54,916 bases of DNA from Lachnospiraceae bacterium (GTDB lineage: Bacteria > Bacillota > Clostridia > Lachnospirales > Lachnospiraceae). The stretch spans positions 1 to 54,916 of the forward strand of contig JAEEUR010000004.1 in NCBI GenBank assembly GCA_016290595.1, given 5' to 3'. The translations under genes were made by a program, and so were the position numbers. Shown piece after piece: positions 42,536-51,444 of the stretch (its first letter is position 1; every line of letters starts with the position of its first letter). The notes beneath the pieces were generated by a model. It saw only the letters and a list, made by a program, of their open reading frames with translations. It searched no databases and was not told the DNA's origin.

Positions 42536-43993
42536 ATGGATACCAGATATACTGTTTGTTTAATCAATGATTCCTTCCCGCCCTGCATCGACGGCGTCGC
42601 CACAACCGTGGTCAACTACGCCCGTCTCCTGCCGGAAAGCGGGATCTCTCCCGTCGTTGTCACGCCGGATCATCCCGCGGCGGACGACAGTGCCTATCCT
42701 TTTCCCGTCATCCGCTACCCGAGCCTTGATACGGAAAAGACGTTTGGCTATCGTGCAGGCAATTTCCTGTCTGCCGAAACCCTGGCTGCCGTTGAGAGGC
42801 AGCAGCCCGCTCTGATTCACAGTCACTGCCCCATCACGTCAACCTTCCTGGCAAGGCTGCTCCGGCGCACCCTGCCCATGCCGCTCATCCTGACCTATCA
42901 CAGCAAGTTTGAGTACGACGTAGCCCGCATCATCAGGGGAAAACTGATCCAGGAGGAAGCGCTCCGGCTGCTCGTAAAAAACATTTCCGCCTGCGACGAA
43001 GTCTGGTGCGTCAGCCGCGGAGCCGGCGAAGCCCTAAAAGGAATCGGCTACGAGGGCGACTATATCGTCATGCCGAATGGCGTGGACCTGCCGAAGGGGC
43101 GTGTGGCGGACGCCCTGATTGAGGAAGTAACGGCCGGATACGATCTGCCGCAGGACGTCCCCTGCTTTCTCTACGTCGGCCGCATGATGTGGTACAAAGG
43201 TCTTCGGATCAATCTCGACGCGTGCGCCGCCCTGCATGAAAAGGGCGTTGATTTCCGCATGGTCTTCGTAGGCGGCGGCGGAGAAAAGGAAGCCGTCATG
43301 AGCTATGCAAAAGAGCTGGGGCTGTATGGGGAAGGCAGCTGCGGCAAGGTGATCTTCGTGGATCCCGTCTATGACCGGGAAAGACTGAGAGCCTGGTACG
43401 CCAGAGCGGATCTTTTCCTCTTTCCTTCCACCTACGATACCAACGGTCTGGTGGTGCGCGAAGCAGCCGCCTCGTATCTGCCGAGCGTGCTGATCAAAGG
43501 AAGCTGTGCCGCCGAGGACTCCGCCGACGGTGAAGACGGTTTTCTGATAGAAGAAAATGCACCGGCCATGACCTCTCTTTTAGAGGAGCTGTGCCGCCGG
43601 CCGGAGAAGCTGCGGGACGCCGGCGAGGCAGCCTGCCGGAATCTCTACCTGTCCTGGGAAGATTCGGTGAAAAATGCCGCCGCCCGCTACGAGATCGTAC
43701 TGGAAAACTACCGGCGCGGCCTGTATCCTCTGCATGACAGTCCGGACGACGTCCTTTTCAACAGCGCCGCCGATCTGCTGAGCCGCTATAACCAGCGCCG
43801 CAACCAGGAATATGCCGCCCGCAAACGCCTGCAGAAATTCCTGAAAGCCGGGGAACGAGCTTCTGCCTGGACGGATTTCTTCGCCCAGGGCTACGGTGAA
43901 ACCAGCGAGCTTCTGCAGGAAGAAAAGAAGGCACATCCCGAACACTTTACCGAATACAATCAGGAAGACTGGAACCCCTGGTGGGGGCTTTAA
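42536..43993 (+). CDS. GT4-family glycosyltransferase
   Basis: A 485-residue enzyme with two Rossmann halves. The N-terminal half begins CLINDSFPPCIDGVATTVVNYARLL, and the acceptor-side block is HSHCPITSTFLARLL. The C-terminal donor-binding half has VGRMMWYKG (about 219) and the E-x7-E-like segment TNGLVVREAAASYLPSVL (about 300). This matches GT4 enzymes such as alpha-mannosyl- or glucosyl-diacylglycerol transferases. It lies 52 bases upstream of a GH31 glycosidase in the same direction. The last 60 residues are extra and Lys/Glu-rich. Donor and acceptor sugars are unknown; the start is likely near-leaderless. Confidence 0.88.
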   Translation: MDTRYTVCLINDSFPPCIDGVATTVVNYARLLPESGISPVVVTPDHPAADDSAYPFPVIRYPSLDTEKTFGYRAGNFLSAETLAAVERQQPALIHSHCPITSTFLARLLRRTLPMPLILTYHSKFEYDVARIIRGKLIQEEALRLLVKNISACDEVWCVSRGAGEALKGIGYEGDYIVMPNGVDLPKGRVADALIEEVTAGYDLPQDVPCFLYVGRMMWYKGLRINLDACAALHEKGVDFRMVFVGGGGEKEAVMSYAKELGLYGEGSCGKVIFVDPVYDRERLRAWYARADLFLFPSTYDTNGLVVREAAASYLPSVLIKGSCAAEDSADGEDGFLIEENAPAMTSLLEELCRRPEKLRDAGEAACRNLYLSWEDSVKNAAARYEIVLENYRRGLYPLHDSPDDVLFNSAADLLSRYNQRRNQEYAARKRLQKFLKAGERASAWTDFFAQGYGETSELLQEEKKAHPEHFTEYNQEDWNPWWGL

Positions 43994-44045
43994 TGAAAGG
44001 AAGCAGGACCGTCCGAATACGTCCGGTCCCCGACGGAAGGCCAAT

Positions 44046-45974
44046 ATGATCCGAAGATTTACCGCGGGCGAACCCATCCTTACCGACGCTGCGGTGCGGC
44101 AGATCCCTGCCGAAAGCATAGCTGCTTTTCCATACCCGCACTGCCGTGACGGCAGTCGCTTTTCGTTTACTTTCCCGCTGGAAGACGGCGAGATCGTGTA
44201 CGGTCTCGGCGAGGCGCCGCGCGGCATCAACAAGCGCGGCTGGCTCTACAAAAGCTTCTGCAGCGACGATCCCTTCCACACCGAGGACAAGCACGCGCTT
44301 TACGCCGCCCACAATTTCCTGCTGCACGGAGGGCCGTTGGGCGGGTTGGGCGGAATTTTCCGCGGGATCTTCATCGATTTTCCGGCCGAGATCGTCTGGG
44401 ATATCGGCTATACCCGGCCGGAGGAAGCGGTGATCACGCTGGACGGAACGGATTTTGACATCTACCTGATCGAAGAGGAGACGCCGCGCGCCGTCGTCCG
44501 TGAATTCCGCGCCCTGATCGGAAAAAGCTACATCCCGCCGTTCTGGGCCTTCGGCTTCCTGCAGTCCCGCTGGAGCTATTATAACGCCGACGCGGTGAAA
44601 GACGTCATCCGCGGCTACGATGAAGCGCGGATCCCGCTGGACGGCGTCTGCCTCGACATCGACTATATGGAGCGCTACAAGAACTTCACCGTGAACGGGG
44701 AAGCTTTCCCGGATCTCAGACGCTTTGCCGCGGAGCTGAAGGCGCAGGGGATCCATCTGATCCCCATCATCGACGCCGGCGTCAAAAAAGAGGACGGCTA
44801 CGGCGTTTACGAAGAGGGTCGGGACCGCGGCTATTTCTGCAAAAACGCCGACGGCAGCGATTTCGAAGGCGCCGTCTGGCCCGGGATCGTCGGCTTTCCG
44901 GACTTCTTACGGCCCGAGGTGCGGGAATGGTTCGGCGAAAAGTACCGCGTCCTGACGGATCTGGGGATAGACGGCTTCTGGAACGACATGAACGAGCCGG
45001 CCATCTTCTATTCGGCGAAGGGACTGAAGGAAGCCTATGAAAAAGCCGCGCGGCTGCGCGGCGAAGAGCTGGATCTGACGGGCTTTTTCGCCTTGAAGGA
45101 CGCCTTCGCCCGGCTTGACAACAGCCCCGACGACTACGCGTCGATGTTTCATGAGATCGGCGGCCGGCCGGTGAACCATCTGCACGTGCACAACCTCTAC
45201 GGCGCCTCCATGACCCGCGCGGCCGGCGAGTTCTTCGAGAAGGAATTCGGAAAGGAGAAGGTCCTGCTGTTTTCGCGCGCTTCTTACATCGGCGCGCACC
45301 GCCACGGCGGCATCTGGTTCGGCGACAACCACTCCTGGTGGCAGCACATCCTGCTGTGCCTCAGAATGCTTCCCTCCGCCAACATGTGCGGTTTCCTTTA
45401 CTGCGGGGCGGATCTGGGCGGCTTCAACGGCGACGCCACGCCCGATCTGCTGCTGCGCTTCCTCGCGCTCGGCGTCTTCACGCCCCTCATGCGCAACCAT
45501 TCCGCCCTCGGCACCCGCAGCCAGGAGTGCTTCCGCTTCGGCGATCCCGCCCCTTTCCGCGATATCATCCAGGTGCGCTACCGCCTGATCCCCTACCTGT
45601 ACCAAACCTTCCGCCGCGCCGCCGAAGCGGGCGACATGATGTTCCGCCCGCTCTCCTTCGATTATCCGGACGACCCCATCGCCCGCGAGTGTGAAACGCA
45701 GCTGCTGCTCGGCGAGGAGTGCATGATCGCCCCGGTCTGCGAGCAGAACGCCTCCGGCCGGACGGTGTACCTGCCGGAGGAGATGTGCTTTGTGAAGCTT
45801 TCCGGCGAGAGAATCGTTTCAAAGGAAGTCCTCCCGAAAGGCCTTCACTACGTCCGCGTCGCCTTAAACGAAGTGCCGCTGTTCTTAAAGAAAGGCAAAA
45901 CCGTTCCCCTTTGCCGTCCCGCCCTGCGGACGGCCCAGCTGGATACGGAAACGTCCGAAAACCTCACGTGGTAG
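44046..45974 (+). CDS. Glycoside hydrolase family 31 (alpha-glucosidase-like)
   Basis: A 642-residue retaining glycosidase. The N-terminal beta-sandwich is followed by a TIM barrel. The catalytic nucleophile is the Asp of GFWNDMNEPA (about residue 314), and the acid/base Asp is in GGIWFGDNHSWW (about 426). The barrel has PPFWAFGFLQSRWSY and DGVCLDIDYME. No signal peptide is present, so it acts in the cytosol. The ATG at 44046 has GGAAGG upstream; a longer frame overlaps the preceding gene. It follows a glycosyltransferase, which suggests a glucan or glycolipid pathway. Alpha-glucosidase or alpha-xylosidase activity cannot be told apart. Confidence 0.92.
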   Translation: MIRRFTAGEPILTDAAVRQIPAESIAAFPYPHCRDGSRFSFTFPLEDGEIVYGLGEAPRGINKRGWLYKSFCSDDPFHTEDKHALYAAHNFLLHGGPLGGLGGIFRGIFIDFPAEIVWDIGYTRPEEAVITLDGTDFDIYLIEEETPRAVVREFRALIGKSYIPPFWAFGFLQSRWSYYNADAVKDVIRGYDEARIPLDGVCLDIDYMERYKNFTVNGEAFPDLRRFAAELKAQGIHLIPIIDAGVKKEDGYGVYEEGRDRGYFCKNADGSDFEGAVWPGIVGFPDFLRPEVREWFGEKYRVLTDLGIDGFWNDMNEPAIFYSAKGLKEAYEKAARLRGEELDLTGFFALKDAFARLDNSPDDYASMFHEIGGRPVNHLHVHNLYGASMTRAAGEFFEKEFGKEKVLLFSRASYIGAHRHGGIWFGDNHSWWQHILLCLRMLPSANMCGFLYCGADLGGFNGDATPDLLLRFLALGVFTPLMRNHSALGTRSQECFRFGDPAPFRDIIQVRYRLIPYLYQTFRRAAEAGDMMFRPLSFDYPDDPIARECETQLLLGEECMIAPVCEQNASGRTVYLPEEMCFVKLSGERIVSKEVLPKGLHYVRVALNEVPLFLKKGKTVPLCRPALRTAQLDTETSENLTW

Positions 45975-45987
45975 AGAACTTTCCAGC

Positions 45988-46021
45988 AAAAAAGCGGCAG
46001 CCTTCACGGGCTGCCGCTTTT
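45988..46021. terminator. Bidirectional terminator
   Basis: AAAGCGGCAGCC (45991-46002) pairs perfectly with GGCTGCCGCTTT (46009-46020). It lies between the convergent GH31 and uracil permease genes. Confidence 0.9.
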
Positions 46022-46043
46022 GCGTGGGTTCTTTCTTTCAGTA

Positions 46044-47438
46044 TCAATACTTGCCCAGGGACCCGGACAGCGTTTCGTTCGGATTCTCGGCGTGCTCCAC
46101 GTCCTTGCCGGGCAGGATCGCGTTCAGCACGATGCCGGCGATGGAGGCGATCGCCAGGCCGGACAGGGCGATCTTCACGCTGCCGATGGTGAAGGAGATC
46201 GCGCCGGTGGCGTTGTTGCCGGCCGTGGTGATGTCCGCGCCCAGAAGGCCGGAGAAGTTGACGCCGAGCGCCAGGCCCAGGATCACGGCCGCCACGATGA
46301 CGTTGCGGCTCTTCTGGAAGTCGGTGTGGTTCTCAACCATGTTGCGGACGCCGATCGCGGAGATCATGCCGTAGAGGATCAGGGAAACGCCGCCGATGGT
46401 CGCTACCGGCATCACGTGGATGATGGCCGCGAACTTCGGGCAGAAGGACAGGACGATCGCGTAGAGGGCCGCCAGACGGATAACGAAGGGATCGTAGACC
46501 TTGGTCAGGACCAGGACGCCGGTGTTCTCGCCGTAGGTGGTGTTGGCCGGGGCGCCGAACAGGGCCGCGATGGTGGTGCCGATACCGTCGCCGATAAGGG
46601 TGCGGTGCAGGCCCGGATCTTCAATGAAGTTCTTGCCGACGGTGGAGCCGATGGCGGAGATGTCGCCGACGTGCTCCATCATGGTCGCGACCGCGATCGG
46701 GACGATCGTGATGATCGCGCTGATCAGGAGGCCGGTGTCGACCTTGCCGCCGAACAAACCGAATACGGTGTTTTCCCAGGCGACCGGCAGGCCGATCCAG
46801 GCCGCTTCCTTCACCTCGGTGAAGTCGACCTTGCCGGCGATGGCGGCTACCAGATAAGAGGCTACGACGCCGAGCAGGATCGGGATGATCTTGACCATGC
46901 CCTTGCCCCAGATATTGCAGGCGATGACGACCGCGATCGCGATCAGGGCGATCCACCAGCAGTCCTTGCAGTTATTGATGGCGGACGGAGCCAGGATCAG
47001 GCCGATGGCGATGATGATGGGACCGGTGACCACGGGCGGGAAGAATTTCATGACCTTCTTGCTGCCGACCGTCTTGCAGATGAGAGCCAGGATCAGATAC
47101 AGCAGGCCGGCGCAGGCGACGCCGACGCAGGCGTAAGGCAGCGCCTTGGCGGCTTCCAGACCGGCTTCCTTGCCGGCGGCAACGACTGAGAAATACCCGC
47201 CTAAGAAAGCGAAGGACGAGCCGAGGAATACCGGAACTTTGCTCTTTGTCACGAAGTGGCAGAACAGCGTGGCCAGACCGGCGAACAGAAGCGTCGCAGA
47301 TACGGACAGGCCCGTGAGGATCGGGACCAGCACGGTCGCGCCGAACATCGCAAACAGGTGCTGCAGGCCCAATACCAGCGTCTTGCCGGTGCCCAGTTCC
47401 TTGGCGTTGTAAATAGCGCCGTCTTTGTTGTTACCCAT
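46044..47438 (-). CDS. uraA: Uracil permease (nucleobase:cation symporter-2)
   Basis: A 464-residue transporter with about fourteen hydrophobic segments. NCS2 motifs are visible: LGLQHLFAMFGATVLVPI near the start, the substrate-site block ANTTYGENTGVLVLTKVY (about 301), and IGGVSLILYG (about 368). It has GGGAGG before the ATG. It lies downstream of pyrR in the same direction, the common PyrR-uracil permease pair, so uptake of uracil coupled to protons or sodium is the likely role. The leader between the two genes is highly structured. Confidence 0.93.
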   Translation of the reverse strand: MGNNKDGAIYNAKELGTGKTLVLGLQHLFAMFGATVLVPILTGLSVSATLLFAGLATLFCHFVTKSKVPVFLGSSFAFLGGYFSVVAAGKEAGLEAAKALPYACVGVACAGLLYLILALICKTVGSKKVMKFFPPVVTGPIIIAIGLILAPSAINNCKDCWWIALIAIAVVIACNIWGKGMVKIIPILLGVVASYLVAAIAGKVDFTEVKEAAWIGLPVAWENTVFGLFGGKVDTGLLISAIITIVPIAVATMMEHVGDISAIGSTVGKNFIEDPGLHRTLIGDGIGTTIAALFGAPANTTYGENTGVLVLTKVYDPFVIRLAALYAIVLSFCPKFAAIIHVMPVATIGGVSLILYGMISAIGVRNMVENHTDFQKSRNVIVAAVILGLALGVNFSGLLGADITTAGNNATGAISFTIGSVKIALSGLAIASIAGIVLNAILPGKDVEHAENPNETLSGSLGKY

Positions 47439-47483
47439 AGGATACCTCCCTATTTCGCGGTCACGGCCGCGTTTTAATATTCT

Positions 47484-47549
47484 GACGGGCTTTCCCGTCT
47501 GCCCCGTTCTTTTTGCTCCGGGGCTTTATGCCAAACGGGAAGCCCGTTT
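47484..47549 (-). promoter_or_regulatory. Structured leader between pyrR and uraA
   Basis: Three hairpins can form on the minus-strand RNA: AAACGGGCTTCCCGTTT (47533-47549, overlapping the pyrR stop), GCCCCGGAGC/GAACGGGGC (47501-47524), and GACGGGAAAGCCCGTC (47484-47499). The first and third are partly complementary (CGGGCTTCCCG with CGGGAAAGCCCG), so alternative pairing is possible. No T-run follows, so it is not a simple terminator. It may tune uraA expression. Confidence 0.45.
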
Positions 47550-48090
47550 ATGCCAGATCAAAAAGCTCCACGGCGGTGTACTCCTCAAAGGGCGGGATCT
47601 TCACCTTGATGAACTCGCTGCGGGAGGTCGGCACGTTCTTGCCCACATAGTCCCCGCGGATAGGCAGCTCCCGGTGCCCCCGGTCCACCAGCACCGCCAG
47701 CTGTACGGAGGCAGCCCGGCCGTTGTCCTTTAAGGCATCCAGCGCGGCGGAGGCCGTGCGGCCCGTGTAGAGCACGTCATCCACCAGCACCACGTGGCGG
47801 CCGTCGATGGAGAAGGGCAGCTTTCCTTCGTGCACCACCGGATTCGGCGCGGTCAGCTGCAGATCGTCCCGGTAGAAGGTGATGTCCAGCTCGCCCACGG
47901 GGACCTCGGTCCCTTCGATCTGAGCGATGTTCTGCGCGATGATCTTCGCGAGCGAAACGCCCCGGCGCTTGATCCCGACGATGCACAGGTTCTCCGCCCC
48001 GTTGTTATGCTCCACGATCTCGTGCGAGATCCGCTTTAAGGCCCGGGCGACGGTGGCATCGTTCATCAGTACGGCTTTGCAGCGTTCCAT
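47548..48090 (-). CDS. pyrR: Bifunctional pyr operon regulator / uracil phosphoribosyltransferase PyrR
   Basis: A 180-residue protein. The PRPP-binding motif is [21 protein letters not shown] (about 94-114), and the RNA-binding basic patches (IKRRGVSLA) are near residue 41. It binds pyr mRNA leaders with UMP to cause termination and also makes UMP from uracil and PRPP. The ATG at 48090 has GGAGAAGAGG upstream; a longer in-frame start at 48108 is less likely. Its own leader has a terminator hairpin and a PyrR-like binding region. It is followed by uraA. Confidence 0.96.
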   Translation of the reverse strand: MERCKAVLMNDATVARALKRISHEIVEHNNGAENLCIVGIKRRGVSLAKIIAQNIAQIEGTEVPVGELDITFYRDDLQLTAPNPVVHEGKLPFSIDGRHVVLVDDVLYTGRTASAALDALKDNGRAASVQLAVLVDRGHRELPIRGDYVGKNVPTSRSEFIKVKIPPFEEYTAVELFDLA

Positions 48091-48106
48091 CCTCTTCTCC
48101 TTCAAC

Positions 48107-48200
48107 AAAAAGGCCCTGCCGGATGCGGCGGGGCCTGATCTACGGGAACCTGGTTACACAGGGAAAGATCCTTTATGAGCCTTGCCGACATCTCTGTATC
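48107..48200 (-). promoter_or_regulatory. PyrR-type attenuator leader of pyrR
   Basis: On the minus strand, an AGGCCCCGCCG / CGGCAGGGCCT hairpin (48111-48136) followed by TTTTT forms a terminator just before the pyrR ribosome site. Upstream, the segment reading CAGAGATGTCGGCAAGG (48168-48200 region) resembles the PyrR-binding loop consensus (CAGAGAGGC-like). PyrR with UMP would favour the terminator. The identity of the binding loop is inferred. Confidence 0.6.
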
Positions 48201-48225
48201 AGCTTAAAACCTGTTTGTCATACGG

Positions 48226-48253
48226 AGTGTAGCATACCGGCCGGGACTTGTAA
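48226..48253 (-). promoter_or_regulatory. pyrR promoter
   Basis: Minus-strand -35 TTACAA (48248-48253), 16-base spacer and extended -10 TGC TACACT (48226-48234), upstream of the attenuator leader. Confidence 0.6.
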
Positions 48254-48302
48254 AGAGGGGAAATAAAGAATAAAGGGTTTTTTCGCAAAAGAAAAAACGG
48301 CA

Positions 48303-48332
48303 TTGACAAGCCCCCGCAAAAGAAAGTATGAT
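48303..48332 (+). promoter_or_regulatory. Promoter of the AlaX-like gene
   Basis: Consensus -35 TTGACA (48303-48308), 18-base spacer and -10 TATGAT (48327-48332), about 58 bases before the ATG. Confidence 0.75.
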
Positions 48333-48390
48333 GCAGGCAGGACGGCCGCGCCGGCGGCGTCTTCCATCACGTTTTGACAAGGATTCCACC

Positions 48391-49545
48391 ATGACTGAGA
48401 AGCTTTTTTATCAGGATTCCCATCTGTTTGAATTTACCGCCGAGGTGCTTTCCTGCGCACCGGAAAAGGGAAATTTCGCCGTGGTGCTGGACCGCACGGC
48501 CTTCTATCCGGAGGGCGGCGGCCAGCTGACCGACTTAGGCGAGATCGACGGCGTGCCTGTCGTTTTCGTGAAGGAAGTGGATGGCGGGATCCGCTACTAC
48601 TGCACCGCGCCGTTTGAGCCCGGACAGCACGTCACCGGCCACGTGGATCGGGAGCGCCGCCTGGACCTCATGCAGCAGCATTCCGGCGAGCATATCGCAA
48701 GCGGGCTCATCTGCACGCATTTTTCCTGCGAAAACGTCGGCTTCCACATCTCCGACGATTTCGTCACCATCGACTACAACGCCTCCATCAGCTGGGAAGA
48801 ACTCAAAGCCGTGGAGGACGAAGCCAACCGGGCCGTACGGGACAACAAGCCCGTCCATATCTGGGTTCCGTCCAAAGAGGAGCTGGCCGCCCTCGAGTAC
48901 CGCAGCAAAAAGGAGCTCGAAGGGGACGTGCGCATCGTGGAATTCCCGGGCACGGACATCTGCGCCTGCTGCGGCACGCACGTGACGTACACCGGCGAGG
49001 TGGGGCTCATCAAGTTCGTGAGCCTGCAGAGCCACCGCGGCGGCGTGCGCATCGAGATGCTGAGCGGCAAACGCGCCTTCGAATACGTCCGCAGGCTGTG
49101 CGAGGAAAACAAGAGCATCTCCGTCCAGCTCTCCGCGAAAGAGACCGCCACGGCGGCGGCCGTCACCCGCCTCAAAAAAGAAGCCGCCCAGATGCATGAG
49201 CGGCTGGCAGCGCTGGAGACCGAAGCGATAGAACGGAAGGCGGCCGAGCTGGCCGGGAAGGGAAACGTTATTTTAAGCGAAGCCGGCATGGGCGTGGATT
49301 CCGTCCGGCGGCTCTGCTCCGCCGTTACGGAGACCTGCGGCGGCTTCTGCGGCGTGCTCTCCGACTGCGGTGAAGACGGCGTGCGCTACGCCTTCGGGCA
49401 GAAAGGCGGGGACCTCCGGGCCTTAACGAAGGCCGTCAACGAAGCCTTTTCGGGGCGCGGCGGCGGCAAGCCCTTCTTCACGCAGGGCACCCTGCACGGG
49501 GACGCCGGGGAGATCGAAAGTTTCCTGCGGGAAAAATTAGACTGA
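48391..49545 (+). CDS. AlaX-type alanyl-tRNA editing protein with DHHA1 domain
   Basis: A 384-residue protein related to the editing half of alanyl-tRNA synthetase. The N-terminal beta-barrel has RTAFYPEGGGQLTD (about 31-44). The zinc/catalytic motifs are QQHSGEHIAS (HxxxH, about 93-102) and CACCGTHV (CxxxH-type, about 191-198). The C-terminal DHHA1 domain has the GRGGGKPFFTQG segment (about 351). It hydrolyses Ser- or Gly-mischarged tRNA(Ala). It is free-standing, which fits AlaX proteins. The ATG at 48391 has AAGGA upstream; a longer in-frame start at 48328 lies inside the -10 and is unlikely. Confidence 0.92.
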   Translation: MTEKLFYQDSHLFEFTAEVLSCAPEKGNFAVVLDRTAFYPEGGGQLTDLGEIDGVPVVFVKEVDGGIRYYCTAPFEPGQHVTGHVDRERRLDLMQQHSGEHIASGLICTHFSCENVGFHISDDFVTIDYNASISWEELKAVEDEANRAVRDNKPVHIWVPSKEELAALEYRSKKELEGDVRIVEFPGTDICACCGTHVTYTGEVGLIKFVSLQSHRGGVRIEMLSGKRAFEYVRRLCEENKSISVQLSAKETATAAAVTRLKKEAAQMHERLAALETEAIERKAAELAGKGNVILSEAGMGVDSVRRLCSAVTETCGGFCGVLSDCGEDGVRYAFGQKGGDLRALTKAVNEAFSGRGGGKPFFTQGTLHGDAGEIESFLREKLD

Positions 49546-49589
49546 CCACCCTTTACCGGCAACAAGCCAAGCCAAACGAATGCGAAACA

Positions 49590-49618
49590 GGCCCGGCACT
49601 GTGCCGGGCCCGATTTAT
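49590..49618. terminator. Terminator between convergent AlaX and lipoprotein genes
   Basis: GGCCCGGCAC (49590-49599) and GTGCCGGGCC (49601-49610) form a near-perfect palindromic stem, followed by CGATTTATTT on the plus strand. Confidence 0.8.
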
Positions 49619-49631
49619 TTGCAGGTCACCA

Positions 49632-50990
49632 TTAATTCTTCATCCCCCAAAGGATCTCGCCTTCCGCGGCCTCTTTCGTGATATCGAAACGGAGCAGATA
49701 GTAGTGCGAGTCGGGCGGGAACGTCTGCAGGTCAAAGAGCAGGCTGTCCGCATCTCCCCAGAGCAGCTGCATCACAGTGGGCTTCGCCGGATCCAGCTTC
49801 AGCTCCGACGGCATTCTCAGGATCCCCTCATACAGCGTCCGGCCGGAAAAATCCTTCACACAGGCCGTATAGGAGCCGTCCTCTTGTCTCTGGGGATGCA
49901 GGGCAACCGCCACATTATCCGACAGGTGCCAGCCGTTATACCCTTCAAGATCAAAATCGGGCAGTACAGTCAGCTCATTTGCTTCCAGCCGGTACAGCTG
50001 CGCTTTTTTCGTGCCGTCCGGCAGGGTACTCGACCAGGAAGTGAGATATAAGCTGCCGTCGCTGCCGATCGCTATTTCATCCCTGCAGCGTCCGCTTTCG
50101 CCATCCTGCAGCAGCGGCTGCGTCTCCTTCGTTTTCCAGTTGCAGCACCAGACTTCATTGCAGGAACGGCCGTCCCCATCAACCCCGTATGACAGGAAAT
50201 ATACGTAATCTCCCGCGATTTTGACGTTGTACGTCGCATCAAAGCCGTCTTCTTTCAGGAAAAGGATTTCTTTTTCTCCCGTTTCCAAAGAGACCTTATA
50301 CAGTACCGTCCAGAGCACCGGCATCCCGTTCTCAACCGTTTGCCAGTCCGCCATGCCGAAGAACTGCCCCTGATGCAGCAGATAGAACTGGGTCGCGTAC
50401 TCTTCCTCGGCCAGTTCCAGATGGAACCGTCTGTCAGATCCGTCCTCCGCAATGCTCCACAGGCCGTACCGGGTCGGACGAGAAGGCTCTTCGGAAATGG
50501 CGCTGATAAACCAGAGCCGGCCCTGCCAGGCACTCAGGCTGTTGTTGCGGATCTGCCCCACGTAGGCGCCGCAGTAGATGTCTTTATGCGTGCATTCCGG
50601 TTTATTGCAGAAAACGCCGGATTCTCCGCTCTGCTTATCGTAAAAATACAGGTACGACCCGCCGAAAGACGTGCCGTAATACGCCAGATCCGTTTCCGCC
50701 AGGTTGTCCCAGCGTCCACCGATCCGGTTGTCAAAGGCGTAATTCGTCAGAAGGCCGCCTTTATCGGACGGGCCTGCCGTTTCGGGCGGCCCGCTTTCCC
50801 GGGTAGATACCTCGGAAGGCTCCGTCTGTCCGCCGGAGGGAAGGGTCATCTCCTGCGAGGGTGTCGGGGCGGACTGACTGCCGGGCCCATCAGGCTGCGT
50901 AGGATCTTGCTGCTGGCTGCAGGCGGAAAGGCAGGCCAGTGCAGTAATAGTCAGAAGCAAAAAAACAAAAACAATAACTATCTTCTTCAT
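49632..50990 (-). CDS. Large lipoprotein of the exported cluster (paralogue of the one at 52198-53517)
   Basis: A 452-residue protein. The signal ends in LACLSAC (Cys about 24), followed by a Pro/Ser/Gly/Thr linker. The folded part has repeating beta-rich stretches with Tyr/Trp and 'DGS.RR..LEL', suggesting a propeller-like fold. A CNKPECTHKDIYCGAYVG motif with three Cys lies near residues 125-142. The protein ends ILWGMKN, similar to MWAIQTR in its paralogue. It starts 4 bases after the small secreted gene and is last in a five-gene operon. Function unknown; no enzymatic motif is recognised. Confidence 0.8.
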   Translation of the reverse strand: MKKIVIVFVFLLLTITALACLSACSQQQDPTQPDGPGSQSAPTPSQEMTLPSGGQTEPSEVSTRESGPPETAGPSDKGGLLTNYAFDNRIGGRWDNLAETDLAYYGTSFGGSYLYFYDKQSGESGVFCNKPECTHKDIYCGAYVGQIRNNSLSAWQGRLWFISAISEEPSRPTRYGLWSIAEDGSDRRFHLELAEEEYATQFYLLHQGQFFGMADWQTVENGMPVLWTVLYKVSLETGEKEILFLKEDGFDATYNVKIAGDYVYFLSYGVDGDGRSCNEVWCCNWKTKETQPLLQDGESGRCRDEIAIGSDGSLYLTSWSSTLPDGTKKAQLYRLEANELTVLPDFDLEGYNGWHLSDNVAVALHPQRQEDGSYTACVKDFSGRTLYEGILRMPSELKLDPAKPTVMQLLWGDADSLLFDLQTFPPDSHYYLLRFDITKEAAEGEILWGMKN

Positions 50991-50994
50991 TGTT

Positions 50995-51408
50995 CTAATT
51001 CTGTTGGTTCATTGATTCCGGAATCCAATGAGATAATATCTCAGACTCGCATGCGTTATAAAAGAAGATCACCGCATCAACCGAAATATCAGAATCAAGT
51101 GTTTTCGTTCTGGATGCATAAAATGTTCCAGTTGTCGAAGAGTAACCGTGACGCGAATTATCGTCAAAGTCAAAAACCGTAAAATCAACGCTGCAGCTGT
51201 ATGCCGGCGGATCAATTCCCGGCCGATTCGTTTCAACAAGCAATTCCGAAGCGCTTACGGTTTGACCGTTTACGCTTCCGTTGCACTCTGCATCTCTTCT
51301 GTAAACAGGTATCTCCAACGAAAAACTTTCGTTGAATGCACCGACAGACAGGACAATAGCCATACACATCGCTAAAACCACAAAAGCAGAACTACATACC
51401 CTTTTCAT
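50995..51408 (-). CDS. Small secreted protein (paralogue of the one at 53527-53952)
   Basis: A 137-residue exported protein. The signal peptide (about 1-26) ends near SVGAFNE. The mature part has YRRDAECNGSVNGQTVSASELL and later Cys residues in SCSVDF and NACESE. The 'Y..DA.C.G' pattern and the beta-strand content match the 141-residue protein at 53527-53952. The ATG at 51408 has GGAGG upstream. It is followed closely by the large lipoprotein, and the same small-large order occurs in the upstream pair. Function unknown. Confidence 0.75.
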   Translation of the reverse strand: MKRVCSSAFVVLAMCMAIVLSVGAFNESFSLEIPVYRRDAECNGSVNGQTVSASELLVETNRPGIDPPAYSCSVDFTVFDFDDNSRHGYSSTTGTFYASRTKTLDSDISVDAVIFFYNACESEILSHWIPESMNQQN

Positions 51409-51444
51409 TGCAACCTCCTTTATAGAAACTGGTGAGTCATTCAA

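Noticed and set aside
46020-47189. 389-codon Asp/Gly-rich plus-strand frame
   Set aside because: It is antisense to uraA; the repetitive Asp/Gly content is a mirror of codons for hydrophobic residues.
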